NCBI GenBank assembly: GCA_032622095.1
Contig: CP136066.1
Span: 206,234,978 to 206,298,977 of the forward strand
DNA length: 64,000 nucleotides
DNA from: Siphonodentalium dalli
Taxonomy: Eukaryota; Mollusca; Scaphopoda; Gadilida; Siphonodentaliidae
Direction: 5' to 3'
A program made the translations under genes and the position numbers. Below the pieces are notes generated by a model. It was given only the letters and a program-made list of their open reading frames with translations, was not told where the DNA came from and searched no databases. The first letter of the stretch is position 1. Each line of letters opens with the position of its first letter. Positions 21,194 through 31,400 of the stretch are shown here, piece after piece.

Positions 21194-22340
21194 CACAACG
21201 ATCTTACAGAGCTTTCAAGGCATATGAACAATAACTGAGGAGAAGAGACCGTCGGTCCACGAAAGAAAACGATAGCGAATCTCATTGCCACCCTCCCCTT
21301 TCCTGTTGAGTTATCGTTTCCTTGTTATCCTCATATGCCTGTTACATTTGTCACATGCCAGTGGGATTACCTATATAAAGTCGCGACAAAAGTGTCACCC
21401 ACTAGTGCCCATCAGTGATATAACATAGGATTGGAAGAGACCAACAAAGACCTTGTTATATTGTATTGTCACGTACCAAAATCCATGTTGTTTATTCGGT
21501 AAATATGCGTCTTGTCAGTTGCAGGAAATCGTGTCTGTTTTGATCACGTGATGTGACAGGTAATATAGAAAGGAGCGTCCGCGATATGGCCAATCATATT
21601 CCGGTCTAGACGCAATCCGCATACAAATTTTGTTTTTCATGTATTTCGAACTTTGGTTGCAATTTTTCTTTCATGACATACATTGTCGTTGAGAAAAACG
21701 GACAAAACATAATAATACGAACTTAGACTGTTTGTGCAATAGATCATCTACAATAACTTGAAGAGAGTAAACTAGAATATCCATGCAACTCATTTTCGTC
21801 ATGCATAATGTATTTACTGCAATGGCAGATGTGAAGAGATGAGTGATGGATGGGTGTAACGTGCATGCTTCCATCCTTTCACATGTCTTCGGCAAATTTC
21901 GTCAGTCCCCGTAGATCATATATGTTGTGTCATTCTGTGAAGTCCTTTGGTTGTATACGGATCTGAACCGGTCGCTTGCTGCATTACACATTCTTCGTTC
22001 ATTCTAATTTATAGAACAACGCATACTTTCAGTGTTAAATAGGCTATATTCGAAAAAAAAAATGTTAATTGTCAAATCATAATTTACTGAAATTTCTATT
22101 TGCGCCATGATGTTGAAAATGCATCCATGATTACAACACTGTTTTCCATTTTGCGTGCATGACACTTGTTGTAATTTTCACAATTAAAGACGAAAATAAT
22201 GTATGTTCTCCTGTGTATTGTAGCACAAAGACAAGCGCTGTTAAACTAATTAAGCTATTTCTGCAGACGCCTTGGCTCATATCAGGACAAATCAGGACAA
22301 CCGATATCGAATAGAATTGATAAACTGTTTGTTATACCGA
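21194..22340. other. 5' flank of the orphan LPMO exon, no further gene
   Basis: No other exon-like frame is evident. A TATATAAAG at 21,371-21,379 is on the plus strand and therefore does not serve the minus-strand exon in its usual orientation. Confidence 0.4.
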
Positions 22341-22619
22341 TTAAAGGTACTCAATCCGACTAAGCTAGCACCCCTATATTATTATTTCTTTTGGCTTCGG
22401 AAGTAAAAAAAAAATTTGATTCGAGTCGAGGAACCCACCCATCAAAGCTCAGAGTGATCAGATATCGATTTTTGAAGTTTGTTAATTTTTGGAGATGTGG
22501 ACCAGAACCACGTGCTCAAACAGACAAATTGCGGGTGTAAGTTGGATAACTCTAAAATCAAGTAGTTATTATTGTTAATAGTAACCACCCTGAGCTTTAA
22601 TCTGATTGAGTACTTTAAC
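22341..22619. mobile_element. TTAA-flanked MITE, copy 2
   Basis: The ends TTAAAGGTACTCAATCCGA and (inverted, right) TCTGATTGAGTACTTTAA belong to the same family as 18,098-18,576. Inside it shares ATTTGATTCGAGTCGAGGAA, AAAGCTCA and GATATCGATTTTTGAA with copy 1. It is 279 bp, so about 200 bp have been lost from the second half. Confidence 0.8.
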
Positions 22620-22816
22620 TGCATGAGTACCACCTAAATATGAGTCCCATGAATGAAGAATTAGAAATTCCATTCTGTGCTTTTAAATATACGGTTGTGC
22701 CTGGTTGTCCTGAAGCGGAACAATTCGGGAACGGTTAAATCACTATGAATGGTGTCGTTTGAAGGGCATTATACTAGAAATTGTCGGATTCTAACACGTC
22801 CTTATTAGAGTTTATA

Positions 22817-23592
22817 TAAAGCCCCGGTTCCATATCCCCGATTTCCCACCCCGAATGTTCCCGAATGACTCCCGAATCATATTTTTGCAAAAATCGTGGA
22901 GTAAGTTCGGGACGAGTCGGGACAGTGAATTTTTACCCCCGAACATGATCGGGGATATCGGTGCTATCGGGGTCGATTCGGGACAATTCTGGACTCGCTC
23001 CCGACAGTTTTGAAATGTTCAAAACTATCGGGAACCAAGCCGAATCGCTCCCGATTTGTAAATCATCGGGAGAAATTCGGGAGCAATTCGGCAACTATTC
23101 GGGAGTAGTCGGCAGTATTCGGCAATATTCGGGTAGATATTCTGGAGTAGTCGGCAGTATTCGGTAGGTTATTCCCGAATTCGCCATGTGTGGCTGCTTT
23201 TATACTGAGATCCGGTGTATCTGCAAAATTCGGCATCGATTCGGGACGTTCGACAGCAATTGAATACCAATTCGGTATCTATTCGGCATCAATTCGGTAC
23301 CAGTTCGGCATTGATTCGGGGTAAGTCGGTAGTAATCTGTCAATTTGGCAGCCACTCGCACGAAAGTTCGGGATAATTCTTGATCATTCGGGAAGATATT
23401 CGGAAGCATTCTGGAATACTCGGCAATGTTCGAGACGATTAAATTTTGTCATAATTCGGCATCAGTTCGGCGGCTTTTTGGAATAAAACTCGTCCAGAAT
23501 TATCTCGAATGCTGCCGATTTGGTCTGGTCCCGAATTTGTGCCGAATATACTAATTCGGGACAGAAAATCGGGAATATGGAACCGGGGCTTA
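22817..23592. mobile_element. 776-bp hairpin element with CCCCGGTTCCATAT ends and TTCGGGA subrepeats
   Basis: The left end TAAAGCCCCGGTTCCATAT and the right end ATATGGAACCGGGGCTTA are inverted repeats of about 25 bp. The interior is packed with short phrases built on ATTCGG, TTCGGGA and GTCGGCAGTATTCGG, mostly in one orientation to the left and in both orientations to the right. No coding capacity is apparent. The exact target duplication (TA or TTAA) is ambiguous. Confidence 0.7.
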
Positions 23593-23754
23593 AGGGTCAG
23601 GGGTCCCCAACATTTGTATCGAAATTGGGTAACTTTTTATTTAGCTCAACTTACTTTGTAAAGTTTGAGCTATTGCCATTGCTTGGTATCCGTCATCCAT
23701 GTGTGCGTATGTGCGTGTATGACGCTTCAACAATACAGGCTACATGTCATTCCA

Positions 23755-24830
23755 TTGGTCGGATCATTATGAAATTTGTCATAGCTGTTAGATTGGAACG
23801 AGTCATTTTGGGGGCATTCGGCCAAAAAACATAGCCGCCAGCAGCGATCTTGGATTTTACTCTTTGCATGACTAAATCCTTTGGCATGGGCTACTGGTCG
23901 TACCTTTGGTGGGATCATCATGAAATTTGTCATGGGTGTTAACAATGACATGCAGATGGGAACAAGTCATCTTGGGGTCATTCGGCAAAAAAACATGGCT
24001 GCCAGCGGCCATCTTGTATTTCAAATTCAATCCATTAACACGGGCTACAGGCCATACTATTTGTCTGATCATCATGAAATTTGTCATGGATGTTAATATA
24101 GACATGTAGATGAGAACGCGTCATTTTGTGGTCATTCGGCCAAAAAACATGGCCGTCAGCAGCCATCATGATTTTAATCTTTGCATGACTAGATCCTTTG
24201 GTACGGGCTACAGGTCGTACCTTTGGTCGGATCATTATGAAATTTGTCATGGCTGTTGACATTGACATGTATATGGGAACGAGTCATTTTGGGGTCATTG
24301 GGCAAAAAAAAACATGGCCGCCAGCGGCCATCTTGGATTTCAAAATTCAATCCATTAGCATGGGCTACAGGCCATACTGTTTGTCTGATTATCATGAAAT
24401 TTGTCATGGATGTTGACATGTAGATGGGATCGAGTCATTTTGGGGTAATTCGGCCAAAAACATGGCCGCCAGCAGCCATCTTGGATTTTACTCTTTGCAT
24501 GACTAAATCCTTTGGCACAGGCTACAGGTCGTACCTTTGGTCGGATCTTTATGAAATTTATCATGGCTGTTGACATTGACATGTAGTTGGGAACGAGTCA
24601 TTTTTGGGGTCATTCGGCTAAAAAAACATGGCCGCCAGTGGTCATCTTGGATTTCAAAATAAAATCCATTAGCACAGACTACAGGCCGGAGTGTTTGTCT
24701 TATCATCATGAAATTTGTCGTGGAAGTTAATATTGACAAGTAGATGGGAACGAGTCATTTTGGGGTCATTCGGCAAAAAAACATGGCTGCCAGTGGCCAT
24801 CTTGGATTTTACTCTTTGCATGACTAGACC
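23755..24830 (+). repeat. Tandem repeat of about 155-160 bp in alternating A/B units
   Basis: The phrase ATGAAATTTGTCAT recurs near 23,769, 23,920, 24,074, 24,237, 24,394, 24,550 and 24,707. Odd units read GGTCGTACCTTTGGT before the phrase; even units read GGCCATACT(A/G)TTTGTCT. The real repeating unit is therefore a dimer of about 315 bp. Each unit also contains an A-run followed by CATGGCCGCCAGCGGCCATC, a small palindrome. It is preceded by GTTTGAGCTATTGCCATTGC. Non-coding. Confidence 0.85.
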
Positions 24831-25239
24831 TTTCAACTTTCCACATTCCTGATCACTCCATTGACTGTAACACATGAAATTATTCCCTTTCCAATTTGAG
24901 CTACAGTGTCATTGACACTTTCTTTGTGGTTAATTTGTGTTGTGAATGATTTATTTTTGGCCAACATTGCATTCATCAGTCTACAACTGCAAAATGTGAT
25001 GAATATTCCATGATGTTAATTCCTATGAAAATAATGTGGTCCCCATGCAACCACATAAATCACCAAGACTGTACAGAGCTGCCATTACATGGCATCTTGA
25101 AACCTTTAATTATTTACTGAGCGGGGATCGACCATTTTAGAACAATTCAACTTTGACAGAAAATCTATGTCTTAAAACTGTTTAACACTAATGTATAATA
25201 CCATATGTTTTGTATGCGGTATAATAATGAAGGTTGAAA

Positions 25240-25790
25240 TGGCCTCCAGTCTACACTCCCAACGGGTATTTTCCTATTTTGAGAGCAAAAAATTAAAACA
25301 AGAAATATTATCTTAAGAGTATACTTAGAAAAATGTCTTTCGTCAGATTGTCTTTATAGTTAGAAATAAAATTTCTTATAAAAATTTTAATTCTAATCAT
25401 GAGAATATTTTTCTTAATATTTTCTAAGAAAGGATCAATTATTTTTCTCACGATTTCTTAATATTAAGAAATCATTTCTTAAATCCTAATAAGACTTTTT
25501 CTCATTGTCTAGAAAAAGGTAAGAAATAATTTCTCAATTGTCAAACAAATATTTTATAACAAGACTAAAAAACTAGAAAAGACTAGCAAATTTGGGAGTA
25601 TACTTAGAAAATGTTCTTGTTCTTATATCTAGAAAATATATTTATTAATACTAGAAATTATTTCCAATATGTTAAGAAATGCACTTTCTTACTTTCTAGA
25701 TAAAATTAAGAAAAACAATTCTCAAATTTCTAGAAATATAAGAAAATGTGTTTCTTGCAATTTCTAACAAACTCCAGGCAGAGTTATCTC
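25240..25790. repeat. AT-rich zone of TTTCTA/TAGAAA palindromes
   Basis: Many short inverted pairs of TTTCTTA/TAAGAAA and TTTCTAGA recur, and GAGTATACTTAGAAAA appears twice (about 25,316 and 25,595). This could be an old MITE pair. A similar texture recurs at about 33,340-33,545. No gene. Confidence 0.45.
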
Positions 25791-26189
25791 CCATTGCTCT
25801 GCTGAGATACCACTGCCATGAGGACATTTGGTATGGATTTCTTAAGTGTTCTTAGTTCTTATGTTTTATGATTAAAATTGTCGATGTCTGGCTCAGTTCA
25901 TATTGTTCTTATCAATATCGAAATAATTACCATTATTGTAAACTTTTGGTGGTCAAAATAAGACAATTAGGTACTAAAATTAGTTCCGACTATATGTACA
26001 AATAGATTTATCGGTCCGCAAAGTACCATCCTTGTGGCAGTGCTATATCGCAGTGTAACGTAGAGGGCGCTGCATGAAGTTTGGAAGATTGCGTGTCCAT
26101 TTCACCCAATCCGAAGACATGTAAGTAAGTTAACTCCAGCCCACGATTCCCGGCGTAAAGTCTGTAGAAGAGTAACATGGTGTATATAC

Positions 26190-26245
26190 CCCACCCCCCC
26201 CCCGCCCACACTCGGTCATATCTCGACCCATTTGGGGTGTTTTAT

Positions 26246-26276
<31 letters not shown>

Positions 26277-26375
26277 GGTCATATCTCGACCCATCTGGAG
26301 TGTTTTATACCCCCCCCCCCCCCACACACACACACACACTCGGTCATATCTCGACCCATCTGGAGTGTTTTCAAA
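26190..26375 (+). repeat. Three 65-bp tandem units separated by poly-C and (CA)n tracts
   Basis: The phrase ACACTCGGTCATATCTCGACC occurs at about 26,207, 26,272 and 26,338, each preceded by C runs of roughly 10-15 bases and, in the last two, (CA)n. The poly-C runs are G runs on the minus strand. Confidence 0.9.
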
Positions 26376-27130
26376 AATGGTTAAGACAATGGTTCGAAAA
26401 TTAAAAACTTTATTGATACATAATATATGCAATCATTTTATTTACAAAATACTGACAATTTTGGACAAAATATATACTTGGAAACCCACCTCCCGAACAT
26501 AGCGTTTATTTCGTCTTCCCCCGCTATACACGCTTGCAAATATTCATTTTTAAACTTTCCGATATTGCGAATCAGTAGACAGTGCACGGTACTCCAATCT
26601 AGATCGGTCATCTGTCAGAGCACAAACCTGGGCCGAGTATGTTAACACTTTTCGATACTTTGATGAGTATGCACTTCAGATAATAAGTTCAGCAGCCGAC
26701 CACGTTAAAGGCACGGACGGCGTTCGTTGCAGAAATATTCAAATTTCATATCAGGAAACAGTAACAAATAACGCTCTTTATGTTTACCATATCCGGATCT
26801 AAACAAAAGCCAGGTTCTGTAACGTTTTTTGCTTTCGTTTACATAACAAAGGAAAAACATTTGACAATAACATACTGTTTAGGCCATGTTTCTGATTGGT
26901 ATAAGAACATAGTCTGTCTATATTTTACTATTCTTTCTGTTTATGGCGGTTTATGACGGAGCTGAATATTTTAACAGCATACACACCGCCAACGCCGCCC
27001 GTATCTTTAATCTTATTATCTGAACATTTCCCAACAACGAATATCAATCACTCTGCTCTTGTATTATCTGCTTTCTGAGTGTTGTCCCGCCAAATGAAAA
27101 ACATCTTTCATCTAACGTGAACTGAAGTCT
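26376..27130. other. No gene seen
   Basis: AT-rich, with no exon-like frame or clear repeat recognised. Confidence 0.45.
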
Positions 27131-27654
27131 GAGTTTAGTCTGCCTGTCATTTGCAGAATGAGGTACCAAGACGGCGAATTTAGTGACGCTACCACCCAGC
27201 AGAGCGGACTAACATCACAGTCAGGGGTGATAGGAAGACAGTCAGCCATGACTATATTACCCTAACAATATAAATATATAGTCTATTAATATATATATAT
27301 ATATTTGTAATTGTACTTTCCATGTGTGTACATTGTAAATAAAATTATCCTATCACTAAATTCACCCTCTGGGAACCTCATTCTACATGGTTTCATCTGC
27401 TATGGGAGACATAGACTCAGATTGAAGTTTCCAAATGGTGAATATTGTATACCTCGATTATTATAGCAATTATATTATATTATATTATAGTTTCTATAGC
27501 AATTTGATAATAAAGACACCTTCCAGAGAAGATGAGACCTAAGCAGAATGAGGTCACCAGATGGTGAATTTAGTGATGCTAGCCCGCTATGCGGGATAGC
27601 GACTAAATTCACCCTCTGGGACCTCATTCTGCAAATGACAGGCACACTAAACTC
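27131..27654. mobile_element. 524-bp MITE just downstream of the LPMO gene
   Basis: The left arm (27,131-27,185) and right arm (about 27,600-27,654) are inverted copies: GAGTTTAGTCTGCCTGTCAT then TTGCAGAATGAGGT on the left, and the complement on the right. A second inner pair (27,345-27,386 and 27,543-27,575) repeats GAATGAGGT...GTGAATTTAGT, suggesting one element nested in or duplicated inside another. (TA)n lies at about 27,285-27,305. It begins about 90 bp past the LPMO stop codon, so it may form part of that gene's 3' UTR. Confidence 0.75.
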
Positions 27655-27745
27655 ATGCTTGAGTGAACTGAATCATTTGAAAACATTAAATCTCGATAGC
27701 TTGACAAAATTATGCTGGGAGGTATGGGCTGGTTGTTAAATTAAG

Positions 27746-28416
27746 CTATGTGTATCTGATTTTGTCCTTAAATGTTTCACGACAGTCTCTATTGCATAAC
27801 TTCTCCGGACATATTCCCTGAAAACACATTTTGATGCACCATAAATTATATTTGTTGTTGGTTGGATTGACTTTCGATCTACATTGTCCAAACTGCTCAT
27901 CAACTTCGTTCAACCAATCTGGAATTTCTTTCGTGGGAAACTTGGTTGTTGGTTTCTGTGTGGGTGGGACCCACGGCCTCCTTGTTGGTGGCTGCCATGG
28001 TCTTGGAGTTTCTGGTGCTCTTGTATTTTGTGGTTTCCATGGTGACCAAGCTTGCGGACTTTCCGTTGGTCTTGATGTTGGGGGCTGCCACGGGCTCCAT
28101 GGTTTCTGTGTTCCTGGTGCTCTTGTATTTTGTGGTTCCCATGGTGACCAAGATTGTGGACTTTCCGTTGGTCTTGCTGTTGGTGGCTGCCACGGGCTCC
28201 ATGGTTTCTGTGTTCCTGGTGCTCTTGTATTTTGTGGTTCCCATGGTGACCAAGATTGTGGACTTTCCGTTGGTCTTGCTGTTGGTGGCTGCCACGGGCT
28301 CCATGGTTTTGGTGTCCCCGCCCCTGTTCCAATGCTAATATCAGCACAGTTATACCACTGTTCTTGATGGCCACACCCAACGCAACATCCAGCATCTGAA
28401 CAACCCCAGCTATTTC
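27746..28416 (-). CDS. LPMO gene A exon 3: end of catalytic domain, W/P/S linker, Cys-rich tail
   Basis: A CTACAG acceptor leads to NSWGCSDAGCCVGCGHQEQW, which closes the AA15 domain. A linker of about 120 residues follows, rich in PWSPW, PPT and NTRAP. The C-terminal module after EIPDWLNEVDEQFGQC has six Cys in a WCxxxCxxGxCPxxxC arrangement and ends at a TAG at 27,746-27,748. The tail resembles the small Cys-rich ends seen on other invertebrate LPMOs and may bind polysaccharide or matrix; that role is an inference. No AATAAA was found close after the stop. Confidence 0.85.
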
Positions 28417-31400
28417 CTGTAGGGAAATGACATAGCAATTAGAGGCCTGGCGAACATCCGACACATTGCATTATACAGAAAGAGCATATGCGATTTTGTC
28501 AATATATTTCACGTATCGTTAGTATTTGCTTCTTTGTCGAACAAAATGCGTATACTGGTTGTGAAATAGTTCCAAAACTCCCACAATGCATAGCATCGGT
28601 GAATATCAACAAGGTGTTCAATGGAAGATCGGCCCATCCAGCGACGTAGCTGTCAATATAGTTGCACAGTAATTAGCGCTTTCGGGAATTGTGATGTTAC
28701 TTGTGTCAATGTGTGTCATGACTTCCATAAAGCTTGGAGTCATTAATATGGCAGTTATAACTGAAGAGGGGATCGTGCTAAATTATTCAAAACTTTGACC
28801 TTATGGTTTCAAAGAATACACTTTTAATTAACTAGCTTTCTTTTGGCAGTTTCAACTCGGTATGGGTGAGAGTGAACGGGTAACATTTTGACATAATAAT
28901 AAATCCCACAGCGGTTCAGTGCCAATGTAATCGATTACGATTACAATTACTTTTGATTTAATTTATTACGATTACGATTACTGATTACATTTTTTTCAAT
29001 GAAACCGATTACGATTACAATTACTTTGGTAAATGTAATCGATTACTTTTTGAGCTAAATTATTGCCATTCTTTTTTTTTTTTTATTCTTGTGAGCGTCT
29101 AAACGGTCATCGACTGTCTTGTGGTATCTCATTATCTTGTATACACGGGGAGATTGGTTAACGGCGGTTACGTCACATATTGAAACATTCAGACCTGCAT
29201 ACTTACAATATTTATTGGATTGAGTGATGGCCAAAAATTCCTAAACATAACACAGGTCCCCAGAAGACAAAAATTACCCCACCCCAACATGTGCATGATA
29301 CATAAAGCAAAACAACGAGCCACATAATCTGCCACATGGTCCTGCGTGGTCCGGACATTTTTCAAAGAAAGGTCAAATGCTATTGATATGATTATGAAAT
29401 AGTTACTGGTATATATAGTATGTTGAATAATTGTTAGCATTGTTATATATAATTATTATTTTGATATCGGTCTCGTGTGGACGTTTTATGTCATGAAACT
29501 GTTACTGTTACTTATGCTAAAATTATCACGCACATGGAAACCAAAATGATGACCAGAAATCGTAAAAATTGTCATAATTCCACGGTCTCGGTCTGTTTGG
29601 TAAACTGGTGGAAAATTGTGACTTGATGAGTATTAATTTCCATTGACAGGGCATCATCTAACAGAATGAACAATACGTTGGTCCCCAGAACCCATGCAAT
29701 CGCATCGACCCTCTCAGAAATGTGATTTGAATCCAGGGACGTGGTGACTCTGCAGCAGGGGGTGGGGGTCAAAATGTTCTCAACAGTTTGAGCTGTCATG
29801 CCTGGTACAACATTAGTTGGAAATATTACACAATGTAGGTTGAAATTGTTGTCATTGCTTGACATTCCAACAAGTAATTTCTGGGGAATTTGTTGTTTTT
29901 AGACCAACAGTCATATATACCAAACCCATCCCACCCCAACGGAAACCCTCTAGCCACGTCCCTGTTTGAATCATAGTAAACGCGGTTAGAAAGTTGGTCA
30001 CCAGTTGATTTTTCTGAGGATAGCTGCCAATATGGTGGCCATAATACAAAGCAACAACAAGCTGAACATGTTTGTTTTGATATATATCTTATCTTTATTC
30101 TTATGTAAACAATTAAATAAAGTTGATATGGAGCCAGCAGGCCATGATTAGTCTGAAGCGGTCTCCACTCTGTAGTTGATTGTAGGTTTTTTAATTAATT
30201 TGAGCTAAATTTCAGAAACATATATTCACGATCAGTCTCTCAGCATAGCCAGTAATTACAATGTGGCATACAAGGTATACTGTGTCTGTGTACAAGATGA
30301 AAATGAAAAGTATAGGGGAAAGTTTGTGTACTTACCCGCGTTGTGAAACCATTGCAAAACGCACTGTGAACACGTGACGTCAGGTGGGAGTACCAATGTC
30401 GTGGTAACGTTTAGTGGGTTGTAGCTCGTGATATAGTGTCTGGTTTTGCCACTGGGCGTTGCCAAAAGGTTCCTGTCGAAACAATCCTGGGTTGCCTTCT
30501 CCATGTAGTTGTTGACTGGACACAATCTGTACTCGAAATATCCTTGGTGATTTGCCGTTATCCAAGCTGTGATGTCAATCGTCTCGCCCTGACGATAGGT
30601 GCCCGTTATAATTCCATTGGCGAATCTACCACCCGCCTCATGTTTTCTTGTGCCATCGAATGGGTCTCCACACACGCCACATTTTCCGCCATTTTGTATC
30701 CACTGACGCTGAAGAGGAAAAGTTGAGTGATCAGCATTTATGGCCGGGATGGGTTTATTGGTGCATTGGAAAACTCCCCATATATAACAAGCAACATGGT
30801 ATACTACGATGGTAAAATACCATTGTAGAATGGCCACTTTGCCATGGTAACACCACGGTAGTATACCGTGGTACTACGGTGGCAGTATAGTTGTGCTGTT
30901 TCACACATTGGTATATAAAGTAGCATGGTAGAATGACAAATATATATATGACATGGTAGTACCATTGTGCTTTTTATATATGGGCCATAACCTAACAAAT
31001 TATATTCAATGTTGAAGCCACAACATTTATCAAGTTGGGATTGAAAAAACTTCTATAACTTCGCCCGCTGAACACCAACACACTATATTATCCCATAAGA
31101 TGTGGTGGCAGACCAATTCCAATGTTAATTGAACTACAATATGTTGATAAGCTCCACAGAGACACAAAACTTTTGCCAAATGTGAATTATTTTTGCCATT
31201 GGCAAATCTGGCAAGTGGCAGCGCGAACCCTGATGACCACTCAAGAACATGGTCCGCGCTGGACCAAAATGTACTTTTTGCTAAATGAAAATATATTTTA
31301 CCAAATTATTTTAGAAATTGCCAAATTCTATCACTGATAGTATCAGTTTCTGCAACATTGAGACTTATATTTCGACAACCGCTGTTTGAACGACTTTTGA

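Noticed and set aside
21371-21379. TATATAAAG as promoter of the orphan LPMO exon
   Set aside because: It lies on the plus strand, whereas the exon is on the minus strand, and the region is AT-rich.
27831-28367. Plus-strand frames opposite the LPMO linker (up to 178 codons), and two other minus frames
   Set aside because: The minus-strand frame with AA15 end, linker and Cys-rich tail fits the splice phase. The others are shadows of the 105-bp repeat.
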